DNA of 64,000 nucleotides from Edaphochlamys debaryana (taxonomy: Eukaryota; Chlorophyta; Chlorophyceae; Chlamydomonadales), in NCBI GenBank assembly GCA_016858145.1, contig JAEHOE010000129.1, positions 186,001 to 250,000 on the forward strand, in the 5' to 3' direction. The stretch's first letter is position 1. Each line of letters starts with the position of its first letter. Positions 47,500-57,385 of the stretch are shown here, one piece after another. The notes beneath the pieces are model-generated. The model saw only the letters and a list, made by a program, of their open reading frames with translations. It was not told where the DNA came from and made no database searches. Position numbers and translations under genes: made by a program.

Positions 47500-48180
47500 A
47501 TCAAGCAGTCAGGCGCTCTGCCGCTTGCGCCCCGCATCCGCCGCCGCATGTTCTCTCCTTCTCCGGCCCCCGGCCCTGCTCCGCACGCGCCCCCGGCTGC
47601 CGTGCGGCAGGCGCTGGCGCGGCCACCGCAGGGGCTGGGCCGGGGCCGGTGGTTCGCTGGCGATTCGCCGCCGCCGCTGTCCCCATCCCAGCCCTCGCCG
47701 CCGACGACGCCGTGCACCGACGGCGACAAGGCCTTGAGCCGCCGGCGACGCCAGGGCCCAATGCGTCGCCGCCGCAAGGGCCTCCAGCCGCTGAGCTTTC
47801 AGTGCCTCCGCAGCCCGGTCGCGGGCCGCAGCGGCTATGGCGCGGACGAGGAGCCCTGACAGGGCCGCCAGCTCCGGACGCAGTTACGCAGCCTCGGCCT
47901 CAGCTGCCGCCGCCTGGGCCTGTCCTGGGCCCGGGCCTCACCGCTCTGAGCCTCCAGCGCCCGACGGGCGGGGCCCAGCTGCTAGAGCGATGGGTGCGGC
48001 GGGGCCAAGCGCTGCTGCAGCTGAGGGGACTGTGCATGAGCATGAGCCGGGACGCCCCAGTGGCGGTAGCCCTCATGGTGCCGCCTCGAGAAGAGTCCGG
48101 CCCTGTCCGGGGCCTGGCCCCCCCTGTGTACTCCCAGCCCCCACGCGTCCCCTTCCTCGCCGCCTGCACCTGCCGCTGAG
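47500..48180 (-). pseudogene. Array family: decayed copy of the coiled-coil exon
   Basis: Minus-strand sequence reproduces the start of the coiled-coil exon of units 3 and 5 (NRQRTTGPGPAPAV...APAARQPGARAEQGRGPE at about 47675-47540), then loses frame. Upstream, Ala/Arg/Glu-rich segments in other frames (LRPELAALSGLL, AAAARDRAAEALKAQRLEALAAA) continue to about 48.1 kb. No N-terminal, LPPQL or acidic exons were found with it. Confidence 0.5.
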
Positions 48181-49045
48181 CCTCCATAGCCTGGCAGGAC
48201 AGGGAGGCTCGGGGGTTGTAGGTTGACAGCACTTTTACTTTTCGAGCCCTAACCATCTTTGTAAAGCTTGTGTGGGCTGCTCGCTTTCGACGGCACGCAA
48301 GGCCAGCGGTCAATCGGAGAGCCCAGGTGGAGCGAGGGTCCTCGCAACAGAAGCCTCGCGGCGCCACGCCGTCCAGCTCAACGCTAATGATGTTGGCAGG
48401 TATGCTCATATGAGGGCGATCGCCCTCAACCTACAAGGAGCGAGAGAGGGATGCCAGGGAAATGCTTGGGCGGGTTGGAAAAAGACGTGCGTAGAGGTTT
48501 AACTAACTACTAAGTGTAAGCTGAGGAGGCAAACGCTGCAGAGGATGCGAGGCGTCGAGGTCGTGTGGTACGGCTGTGTTGTTTTAGAGCCTGCCAGTAG
48601 CCTGCGAGAACCGCTGAAGCGCTTCGCAAGAGATCCTATAGTCAGCTGTGAAGCGTGGCTAGGTCTGGTGGTCGCGCGGAGGCACACGCTTTCGGCGTAC
48701 GTCGCCGTCTGCGCCCAGGCATTTCGAAGACAAGCTGCAGCAAAGTGGCCGTGACAGCCAGATAATACCCGTCTGGTGACTGCATCACTTCTTCAGTAAG
48801 TATTGGCCAGCTGCCCGCGCCCCAGCCTTTAGCACTCGACCCGGTGTCCCCACATACCGCCCTGTCACGCTGTCAGCCCGCCTCGCCAGCCTCTGCTCTA
48901 CTACCCTTTCTGCATCCGGGAATATTTGGAAGGCATCAAGCTTGCGCAAAAACCAGGTACGCCATCCCAACAAACAAGGCCGGCCATCCGAAGGCGCCTT
49001 CTCAGGTTCTCAGTCACCATAAACCGCCTGAAGGCTGCTGTCACC
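48181..49045. other. Gap, nothing recognised
   Basis: About 0.9 kb between the decayed copy and the 3' flank of unit 3. GC is lower than in the exons, and only short open frames without recognisable content occur. Confidence 0.5.
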
Positions 49046-49480
49046 GCTCAACACCTCCACTGCTGTTGCGCTTGACACCGTGCCACCAAGCCTGTTGCAC
49101 CTCGGTCGATGCCCATGTCAGCCCTACTCCGCGCCCGCTCCGCCCTGACCACCCTGCCGGGCCGCTTGCGTCAACATGCGGACCCGCGCACGCTCCTGCC
49201 CGAGCTGAGCCTCCACGACCCTGCGCAGGCCCCGCTCCGCCTCGACCTCTGCCTGTGCCGCTGCAAGCCGCTCCTCAGCCGCGTCCCGCGCCTCCGCCTC
49301 CTCCGCTGCCTGCGCCTGCGCCTCGTCGGCGGCTGCCTCCGCCGCGGCAAGCTGTTCCGCCAGGTCCCTGGCGCTTTGCTCCGCCTCCGCTGCCGCCTTC
49401 CGCCGCTGACGCCGCTCCGCCGCGGCTTCATTGACCGCCGCCGCCAGCTCTTGCTCCAGCGCCGCCGCCCGCCGCTGCGT
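49046..49480. repeat. 3' segment shared almost identically with 52254-52687
   Basis: From GCTCAACACCTCCACTGCTG through the shared coiled-coil coding region, the 3' end of unit 3 and the 3' end of unit 4 appear identical apart from a few bases over about 430 bp, while flanking parts of the same exon differ clearly. Confidence 0.85.
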
Positions 49481-51363
49481 GGCTGCCAGGGCCGCCTCCG
49501 CAGCCTTCCGCCGCTTGCGCTCCGCATCCGCGGCCGCCTGCCCTCCCGGCTCCGGCCCACGGCCCTGCTCCCCACGCGCCCCCGGCTGCCGTGCGGCAGG
49601 CGCTGGCGGCGGGGCCACCGCAGGGGCTGGGCCGGGGCCGGTGTTCCGCTGGCGCTTGAGCGGTCGCGGCTCGCCTCCGCCGTTGGCCTTTGCGGCGGCG
49701 GCCGCTGGGGCCGTCATGGCGGATGCCGGCCTTACAAGCGGGCCCTGCAGCCAGGACAGTTGCAAAAGGGAGTGAGGGATGCAGTAGACAGTTCCCCAAA
49801 GCAAGGAGGGTGGTCGTGGTCTAAGAGGGGGACCATTTGAGCGGGGCAAGCGCCCTGGCGCCACTTCTGTTCATGCTAAGAGGGGCTCGGAGCTGCAAAG
49901 TATTATCAGGACGCATGCACGCACCTGCCGCCGCCCCGACGGTGGAGCTGCCACAGGCAAAGCGCGCGCTGCCCTCCCGTACGGGCCAGTTTTGCCGTGC
50001 TCCTGATCAAATTGTGAGCCCTCCTCCTCCTCGTCCTCCTCATCTGAGCTCTCCTCGTCACCGTGGCTCCCCTCGTCCTCGTCCTCCTCGTCCTCCTCCT
50101 CACTGCTGCCACCGTCAGCGTCTTCCTTGCTGGGCCTCCGCAGCTTCTGGCCGCACAGCACGCAAGGCGCATACCGTCAGCAGCAGGAAGGTATCGTCAC
50201 GGCAGAACCATATCAGGCATGCCTTCTATACATTATCTGCTTACTGCATCGCCCAGCCCGCCTCTGTAGATAGCCCGAGGCCCCTCCCCACCTTGGCCAC
50301 CCCGCCTTTTATTTCCAAAGCGCCGGGGGGCTGCCAGGGCCTGGCAGTCGTCATCCCCAGCGGCTCCAACTGGGGCAACCATGGGTGAAACCGGTGTTGC
50401 TTTGCAGGAACATCTCAGCTGTTCTTTGCCGTAACAACGGGCTGGCTATCTGTTTACCTTGCCCAGTAGCACCCACCTCGGCCAGCTGCGGCGGCAGGCG
50501 GCCGCTGTGGAAGCGGACCAGGTGTGTTTGCAGCAGGTTGCGGGGCCCCAGCTGGTCGAGGTAGGCCTTGCGCAGCATGCCCCACGTCAGCTGCGGGGGT
50601 CACAAGGCAGGCATCGGGCAAAGCAGTTTAAGGCTGAGGCCTGCCTGTCCCTGCCGTCGCTTGCTCGCCCCCAAAGCCCGCACGTAAGCCACCTCGGCTG
50701 AGGGAAGGGGTCAGGGCTTTACCCCAGAATAACCACGTGAAGCTAAGAACGAGGGCTGTCAGCGATGGAGTGGACCCCAACCAGTGACAGGGGTCAGGGG
50801 CTCAGGGCCTGCCACTCCGACATGCCTCTGGACGGGCCCTTACACCAAAGAAGTCTTGTAGTTGTTGGCGTGTCAACACCTTGAACACCCTTTTCACACC
50901 CACATACCTTGGACATGATCCGTGCCAGGTCCTGGTCTGCCATCTCCTCGACCCTCAGCAAGGATAGGTCCGGCCCGTAGAAGCGAGCCCGCTCCTGCTC
51001 CCGCTGGGCCGGGTCACCGATGCCCTTCAGGTGCCGCTTCAGGAACCGCTCCAGGTATGCGTCGAGGTCCACCACGGGTACCGTTTCACCCGCTGCCGCG
51101 CCCTGGCCCCGTGCTAGCACGCATCGGGCCTCAGCACCGCACAACGGCCCGCAGGCAGCGGCCCAGGGGCAGGGGATTTCGAACTTGGAGGGCTGAGGAG
51201 TGCCATGACCAGCTGGGCCTCTGTGCCCCCCGTACCACTCCACATAGGTGCGGCCCTCGGGCGGTGGCGGGAAGACGGGGCTGTCGGGGCTCAGGGGCCC
51301 GGGCACCCAGGTGCGGAACGTCTCGTCCTTCCAGAGGTGGCGGGGGGTCCTAGCCGTAACCAT
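49124..51363 (-). CDS. Array family, unit 3 (496 aa)
   Basis: Five coding exons: 51363-50908, 50590-50477, 50369-50292, 50146-49925, 49744-49124 (1491 nt). The N-terminal domain has LWKDETFRTWVPGPLSPDSPVFPPPPEGRTYVEWYGG, FEIPCPWAAACGPLCGAEARC and DQDLARIMSK. It is followed by LTWGMLRKAYLDQLGPRNLL...LPPQLAE; the short PWQPPG exon; an acidic exon (SSEEEDEEDEDEGSHGDEESSDEEDEEEE); then KRQRNTGPGP and an Ala/Glu/Arg coiled coil ending QGGQGGAGAE. In this copy the acidic exon runs without interruption into the YGRAARALPVAAPPSGRRQ segment that is a separate exon in units 4 and 5. The ATG at 51363 follows a TTGTTCCAG acceptor, so a 5' non-coding exon ending at 51460 is likely. Acidic and basic patches suggest a nuclear protein, but function is unknown. 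Confidence 0.75.
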
Positions 51364-51730
51364 CCTCCTGGAACAATGCATGACAAAAGGGGCCGTTGAC
51401 TTCAAGCCAAACCAAGGCAAGTCGCGCGGGGCCGCGCACATCACATCCTGCGAGCTCACCCCGCTCCGCGACGCAGGTGGGGCCTCCGCAGCTGCAGCTG
51501 CAGCTGCCAACTATCACAGTATCACATCAGAGCCATTGGTGCGCGAGGCAGCGGCAGAGGCGCAAAGCTGTTGTCCGAGGCGTCCGTCGTTTGGCAGCCA
51601 ATGATGCCGCAGCAGAATGATTGAGGTGCAATTCGCTATTGTGTACGCTCAGGGTTGACCGTGCGCGGAGAAATGTCGCTTCTGACGTGCTGCGCGCCGT
51701 GCTGAGCGATGGCCCTTTTTGCCCGGCTCG
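51364..51730 (-). promoter_or_regulatory. Conserved upstream region of unit 3 with uORF
   Basis: Contains a 92-bp 5'-UTR intron (51459-51368, GTGAGC...TTCCAG) and, before it, a five-codon ORF ATG GCT CTG ATG TGA (51536-51522, MALM). The block up to about 51720 is strongly similar to 54872-55240 and 60797-61170. Confidence 0.6.
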
Positions 51731-52253
51731 CTGCCTTTCCCAGCAAGCCATATGACCTTGTGCTCACTGTTTAGCTCATCAAAGTACAAACCAACCTCCA
51801 CACTGGTCCACAAGTGTACCCATACCTTGCAGACTCCGGGCACAGCCCGCCTTGCCCCGCCCTCAGCCGACCGCCTAGCCACCGAGCGGCAACACGCCTG
51901 CCGACACCATTCACAATACAAGCACTTCCCGCAGTGCTGGCCAGCCCAACGACCCAGACCTAGCTGCCCCGCGTGTCAGGGTCCCCAGCCGACACGCCTG
52001 GATGTAAACTTGTCCGCAGCAATGCTCGAGCATTGGCCAGCGGCCTGCCTGCCAGGCGGCAAGGCCCAGGCCGCGTCCAGCCACGAGCATTTCACCCGGT
52101 GTCTCCACATGCCAACCCTCAAGCCTCTCCTCCTGGCTCCTGCCCGTTGCCTGTTATCTCAACAAACGCGCCCCTCTCCAGCAAAAGCAGGCACAAGTTC
52201 GTCCAGCCCCCAGATCCCCATGTGTGAAGCCCGCCTGGAGGCTGCTGCCACCG
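51731..52253. other. Inter-unit spacer shared with the region downstream of unit 5
   Basis: Non-coding spacer between units 3 and 4. The stretch at about 51840-52010 (CCCTCAGCCGACCGCCTAGCC... to GTGTCAGGGTCCCCAGCCGACACGCC) resembles 58088-58260, so the duplicated block included 3' flanking DNA. Confidence 0.5.
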
Positions 52254-52330
52254 CTCAACACCTCCACTGCTGTTGCGCTTGACACCGTGCCATCAAGCCT
52301 GTTGCACCTCGGTCGATGCCCATGTCAGCC

Positions 52331-54871
52331 CTACTCCGCGCCCGCTCCGCCCTGACCACCCTGCCGGGCCGCTTGCGTCAACATGCGGACCCGCGCACGC
52401 TCCTGCCCGAGCTGAGCCTCCACGACCCTGCGCAGGCCCCGCTCCGCCTCGACCTCTGCCTGTGCCGCTGCAAGCCGCTCCTCAGCCGCGTCCCGCGCCT
52501 CCGCCTCCTCCGCTGCCTGCGCCTGCGCCTCGTCGGCGGCTGCCTCCGCCGCGGCAAGCTGTTCCGCCAGGTCCCTGGCGCTTTGCTCCGCCTCCGCTGC
52601 CGCCTTCCGCCGCTGACGCCGCTCCGCCGCGGCTTCATTGACCGCCGCCGCCAGCTCTTGCTCCAGCGCCGCCGCCCGCCGCTGCGCGGCTTCCAGGACC
52701 GACTCCGCAGCCTCCCGCCGCTTGCGCTCCGCATCCGCGGCCGCCTGCCCTCCCGGCTCCGGCCCACGGCCCTGCTCCCCACGCGCTCCCGGCGGCCGTG
52801 CGGCAGGCGCTGGCGAGGCGATACGTCGCGGCTCGCCGCCGCCGTTGGCCTTTGCGGCGGTGGCCGCTGGGGCCGTCGTGGCCACGGCCGGCCGCTTGGC
52901 CGAGCCCTGCAGGAAAGATGCAGGCGAAGGGGCCGCAAGGTACAGGCAACTCACCAACGAGGAGGGCAGTCGTGGTTTGAGAGGGGCGCAATATAAGCCG
53001 GGCAAGCGCCCAGGGGCTCCCTGGTTCGGTCAGAGGTATTTCAACCTCCCGAAATGTGATCAGGACGCATGCACGCACCTGCCGCCGCCCCGACGGCGGA
53101 GCTGCCACAGGCAGCGCGCGCCCTGCCCTCCCGTACGCGCCAGTTCCAGCGGGCACCTGCAGGGGGAGCGGAAATACGCATGGCGTCCGCTTCAGGACCC
53201 GTCTGCAGCATCTGTGCGCTGTGCGGGTCCTATCTCGATCTCGATACATTATCACAAGCGCCTCTCACGACACAAAAGCAGCGCCGTCACGCCCCGCTAG
53301 CTGCCACACGTGCAGCAAGGGGGATCTCGGGGCCCAGGGCGGCGGCGTGGCACTCACCTTGTCCTGCTCCTCCTCGTCCCCCTGCTCATCCTCTGAGCCC
53401 TCCTCCTCCTCGTCCTCCTCCTCATCATCATCATCATCCTCTAAGCTGTCCTCACCACCGCTGCTCTCTAACTGCCCCTCGTCCTCGTCCTCCTCCTCGA
53501 CCTCCTCCTCCTCGTCATCCTCCTCGACCTCCTCCTCCTCGTCATCCTCCTCACTGTTGTCTGTTGTCACCGTCACCGTCTTCCTGGGCCTCTGCAGTTG
53601 CGCGGGCGCAAAGCAAACAAGGCGCATACCAGTCAGCAGCAGGAAGGTACCGTCACGGCAGAACCCCATGAGGCCTTCTAGTATACCTTTGCGGCTTACT
53701 GCATCGCCCAGCCCGCCTCTGTAGCCCGAGCCCGCTACCCACCTTGGCCGCCCCGCCTTCTGCGTCCGCAGCGCCGGGGGGTTTCCAGGGCTTGATCGCG
53801 TCAACTGTTGTCCCCGGCTTCAGCTGCGAGCAGGGTGGCCATGCAATACCCGGTCCTAGTTGGAAGACCCACCGGGCAGCTCGGACCCCGGACTGCTCGG
53901 ACCTCGGACCCCGCCCGGACCCCTCCCACCCGCAGGCAAACGGTTGGCCTGTCGGCTATGCTAATGAGATCCCCATCATGAGCGGGCTCTCCCTTGTGCA
54001 AGGTTGCAGGGCTGCTGCGTTTGGCCACCTCAGCAGTCTGCCCAGAAGCACCCACCTCGGCCAGCTGTGGCGGCAGGCGGCCGCCGTGGAAACGTTCCAG
54101 GTGTGTTTGCAGCACATTGAGGGGCCCCGGCGTCTTGGGGTAGGTCGAGTACAGCATGCCCCACGTCAGCTGCGATGCGGAACAAGGGTAGCAACAGGGC
54201 GGAGGGCAAACCAGTCTAAGGCTGGGACCTGCCTGTTCCTCCGTCGTCCGCGCGCCCCCAAGCCCGCGCGTGAGCCACCTCAGCGGATGGGAGAGGCCAG
54301 GGCTTGACCCCAGTGCAAACACAGCAAGGCTGAGAACGAGGGCAGTGACAGGGTCCTTGGGCCTGCACCCGAACATGACCCGCCCGCGTCCTGCAACCCC
54401 CAATCCACACCCACATACCTTGGACATGATCCGTGCCAGGTCCTGGTCCGCCATGTCCATGATCCGCTTCATCTTCTTGTCGGGATTGAAGAAGCGAGCC
54501 CGCTCCTGCTCCCGCTGGGCCGGGCCCACGATGCTCTCTAGGTGCAGTTCTAGGAACAGCTTCAGGTACTTGTCGAGATCCACCACGGGTACCGTTTCAC
54601 CGGCTTCCGCGCCCTGGCGGCGTGCCAGCAAGCATCGGGCCTCAGCACCGCAGGACGGCCCGCAGGCAGCGGCCCAGGGGCAGGGGATTGCAAACTTGGA
54701 GGGCTGAGGGCTTCCACCGCCACTAGGGCCTCTGTGCCCCCCGTACCACCCCACATAGGTGCGGCCCTCGGGCGGTGGCGGGAAAACGGGGCTGTCGGGG
54801 CTCAGGGGCCCGGGCACACAGGTGCGGAACTCCTCGTCCTTCCAGAGGTGGCGGGGCACTGTCTTGACCAT
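52331..54871 (-). CDS. Array family, unit 4 (511 aa)
   Basis: Six coding exons: 54871-54419, 54169-54056, 53823-53743, 53591-53358, 53156-53079, 52906-52331 (1536 nt). Order: N-terminal domain (LWKDEEFRTCVPGPLSPDSP, TYVGWYGGHRGP, FAIPCPWAAACGPSCGAEARC, DQDLARIMSK); LTWGMLYSTYPKTPGPLNVL...LPPQLAE; LKPGTTVDAIKPWKPPGAADAEGGAAK; an acidic exon of 78 residues starting RPRKTVTVTTDN and then mostly Glu/Asp; VPAGTGAYGRAGRALPVAAPPSGRRQ; and a coiled-coil exon of 191 residues ending GAGAE. The Cys spacing CX5CX3CX5C may bind zinc (inference). Start at 54871 follows a TGTTTCAG acceptor of a 5'-UTR intron. Same strand and order as units 3 and 5, so tandem duplication is the likely origin. Function unknown. 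Confidence 0.78.
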
Positions 54872-55240
54872 TGTCCTGAAACAGTGCATGACAAAAGGGG
54901 CCGTTGGATTACAGCCAAGCCAAGCCAAGTCACGCGAGGCCGCGAACGTCCTGCAAGCTCACCCCGCTCCGCGACGCAGGTGGGGCCTCCGCAGCTGCAG
55001 CTCAAGCTACCAGCTATCACAGTATCACATCAGAGCCATTGGTGCGCGCGGCAGCGGCAGAGGCGCAAAGCTGTTGTCCGAGGTGTCCGTCGTTTGGCAG
55101 CCAATGATGCCGCAGCAGAATGATTAAGGTGCAATTTGCTATTGTGTACGCTCGGGGTTGACCGTGCGCGGAGAAATGTCGCTTCTGACGTGCTGCGCGC
55201 CGTGCTGAGCGATGGCCCTTTTTGCCCGGCTCGCTGCCTT
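54872..55240 (-). promoter_or_regulatory. Conserved upstream region of unit 4 with uORF
   Basis: Same layout as upstream of unit 3: a short 5'-UTR intron beginning GTGAGC and ending TTTCAG, a uORF ATG GCT CTG ATG TGA (55039-55025), and a conserved block to about 55235 that includes GAGAAATGTCGCTTCTGACG on the plus strand. Confidence 0.6.
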
Positions 55241-55262
55241 TCCCAGCTTCCCAGCTCGGTGT

Positions 55263-55263
<1 letters not shown>

Positions 55264-55301
<38 letters not shown>
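55264..55301 (+). repeat. CAGTGCT heptamer array
   Basis: About five perfect tandem units of the 7-bp motif CAGTGCT directly beyond the conserved upstream block of unit 4, absent from the equivalent place at units 3 and 5. Confidence 0.9.
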
Positions 55302-55620
55302 CTTATCGAGTTGGGCAGATATTGTCGCTTGCGCTCAGCGGGGCCCCGGCCCTCGCCTCCATACTCCAGGCCGTCGCGCCCACCCGGCCATCCGCCGAGC
55401 CGCCTTCCCCCGCCCGTCGCGCTAAGCCCACGCCTCAGGCGGTCAGGCCCCACCCTCAGCAACACACGCCTTGCAGGGCCCCTCCATTTCCGCACCCCCG
55501 CTGGAGGCTGGACTTCTTTGTCGTCACAGCTGACAGACCAGCGCTGCTAGCCCTGCGCCGCCCTGTCCGTGCGTGTCTCTGTGCAGCATGGAATATCCCT
55601 GATTGTGTCGCAAATCGTTG

Positions 55621-55669
55621 TCCATCGATGTGTGATGATGTCCATCGATGTGTGATGATGTCCATCGAT
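55621..55669 (+). repeat. 20-bp tandem repeat x 2.5
   Basis: TCCATCGATGTGTGATGATG is repeated twice perfectly and then half again. Location is intergenic, upstream of the Fanzor-like remnant. Confidence 0.95.
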
Positions 55670-55831
55670 TTACCCAGCCCGAGCCCGCTGCGAGCAGCTG
55701 CGTGTGTACACAAGCAATGCGACCATATCATTTGAGCAATCAGCTGATTCGCGCGGCCATGTGCCACCTTACGTCGACCGTGCTTGCACGCGACTGCCAC
55801 GAACCCACCCCGCCACCCTCCTCAAAACAAC

Positions 55832-56897
55832 AAACGGCTGGACGTGCACTTCCGCACGCAGCGCGTTCTGCATCGCGAGGCGTTCAAGCTGACTGGTGGA
55901 CTCCCGCCGGCCAAGGTGGGTGCCCTTGAAACATTTTCGGCTGGCACCCCGCCTAATGTATGTCGCCCCTCATGCGCACAGGTGTTTGTGGGATGGGGCC
56001 CTCCTTAACCCACGCCAGGGGTAACCCGGCGTTAGATATTTCTATTTCTATTTCTATTTGTGGGATGGGGCGACTGCGGTGGCCTCAACACCGCGTATGG
56101 CTCGTTCATCTCCCGAAAGGTTGGTACAGTTCAGTATGGCACGTAGTGGGGCCTTGCGTATAGTCTGACCCGCCGCGTCTTTGAATGCAGGGCCGTGGCC
56201 CCATGAAGGCCTTCACCAAGCTGCTGCGCGAGCGGTACGCGCAGCACGTGGTCGAGGTCCAAGGACCGTACACGAGCAAGGTGCTTACTTGCGTGGTGCA
56301 CGGTGGCTCCTGGGCGTCGCAGCTATGGCGCTTTCACCCTGCGCTGACCCCACGCCAACCCACAGGCGTGCTCGGCGTGTGGCCAGAGGCCCCTGAGGGT
56401 CATCCGGCCGCATGGTGCGGAGCGCAGCCGCGACGTTCAAGCCTGTGACGGCTGCGGAACGTTCTGGGTGAGACCGGTCTGGGTACCTGGGTGGGGAAGG
56501 GCTGGGTGCCTGGGGAAGGGCCTGGGGAAGGGCTGGGTGCCTGGGGAAGGGCCTGGGGAAGGGCTGGGTGCCTGGGGGGAGGGCTGGGTGCCTGGGGAAG
56601 GGCTGGGTGCCTGGGTGCCTGGGAAAGGGCCTGGGGAAGGGCTTCCTTCCCTTCCCTCCCTTCCTTCCTTCCTTCCTTCCTTTCTTGACGATTCGCTGAC
56701 GCCTTGCGTCCCCAAATGCCCCCTGCGTTCCCCCGTTCTCCGATTTCAAGGCTCGCGACGCCAACTCGGCCACCAACATCTGCTACCTGACCTACATGGG
56801 CGCTGTGCACGAGCAGCGCCCGGCGGCGTTGTGCCGGCACCCGCCAGCCGGAGTCGCTGGCGCGGCGGCTGGCGGCGCGCAGGGTGGTGGCGGGTAG
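55832..56897 (+). pseudogene. 5'-truncated Fanzor/TnpB-like nuclease (RuvC-zinc ribbon end)
   Basis: Plus-strand exons in phase: about 55832-55915 (RLDVHFRTQRVLHREAFKL), 56055-56119 (FVGWGDCGGLNTAYGSFISRK), 56191-56280 (GRGPMKAFTKLLRERYAQHV...PYTSK), 56366-56467 (ACSACGQRPLRV...DVQACDGCGTFW) and 56751-56897 (ARDANSATNICYLTYMGAVHE..., stop). The order glycine-rich strand, helix, TSK-C-x2-C, C-x2-C, RD-x-N-x-A-x-NI is the C-terminal RuvC/zinc-ribbon signature of the transposon-encoded TnpB proteins and their eukaryotic relatives, the Fanzors (RNA-guided nucleases). The Asp of RDAN is the expected third RuvC acid. The usual acidic residue in the DE-x-x-TS segment appears replaced (VQGPYTS). No N-terminal half, first RuvC motif or start codon was found: upstream DNA is the duplicated flank of array unit 4. 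It is therefore a truncated insertion, although the remaining exons are still open. Confidence 0.75.
56478..56641 (+). repeat. GGGCTGGGTGCCTGGGGAA minisatellite in the last Fanzor intron
   Basis: Imperfect 18-20 bp units (GGGCTGGGTGCCTGGGGAA with GGGCCTGGGGAA half units) fill most of the intron 56468-56750 and are followed by a CCTT microsatellite at about 56643-56684. Confidence 0.9.
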
Positions 56898-56998
56898 CGG
56901 TGGCTAGGAGGTGGCGGAGCGGTGCCCGTGTAGATAAGACCGGGCAGCTAAGTCTGTGCCGAGGGGTGCGAGTCCCCCGACAACCTCCTAATCAGGGT

Positions 56999-57385
56999 TG
57001 CATAATACGGCAGCCCCCGGGGCCAATACGCGTATTAATACGCAATACGGCCCCCTCCTCGCTAATACGGCTTAATACGGCTCTAATACGGTGGCGCCCA
57101 GCCGTATTAATACGGCAATGTACGGCAGCCCATACTGCCGCCTTGTGCACGAGCGAATGCGCTCCGCGTTCACGTAGAAGCGCAGGGAACGCGTAGGGCA
57201 TCGGCTACGGCGGAACGGACTGCTGAGCTGCCGACCGACGCCCCCAGCAACCCCCCCCCCGCCCGCCGGCCCCCGGCTGCCCGGCCGGTACCCCCGCGCC
57301 GCATGCCGTATTAATACGGCAGCGAGAGGCCGTATCCGTATTAATACGTATCCATATCAATACGGGGACTGATACGTATTGGCCA
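56999..57385. repeat. Cluster of CGTATTAATACG palindromes
   Basis: Two identical 16-bp perfect palindromes GCCGTATTAATACGGC (57101-57116 and 57305-57320), one GCGTATTAATACGC (57030-57043) and one CGTATTAATACG (57337-57348), with many half sites AATACGG (for example 57003, 57064, 57074 and 57084 area) within under 400 bp. It is AT-cored in a GC-rich setting and starts about 100 bp after the Fanzor-like stop. Confidence 0.9.

Noticed and set aside
46681..47859. Plus-strand open frame of 392 codons over the 5' end of unit 2
   Set aside because: Opposite strand of a conserved, spliced gene and of the decayed coiled-coil copy. Long open frames on both strands are expected at this GC content, and the start is not ATG-supported by any conserved sequence.
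49109..49840. Plus-strand ORF (MPMSALLRARSALTT...) repeated at 52316-52996
   Set aside because: Antisense shadow of the Ala/Glu/Arg coiled-coil exons of units 3 and 4. Its repetition simply follows the duplication of the real genes.
55700..55831. Searching for the missing N-terminal half of the Fanzor-like protein just upstream
   Set aside because: No frame with RuvC-I-like (D-x-G) sequence was found; the DNA from about 54.9 to 55.24 kb is the duplicated flank of unit 4, so the element is truncated rather than mis-annotated.
56955..56985. tRNA-like T arm (GGGGTGCGAGTCCCC)
   Set aside because: The stem-loop is there, but no acceptor, D or anticodon arm at proper spacing could be drawn. Kept only as a hairpin note in the Fanzor context.
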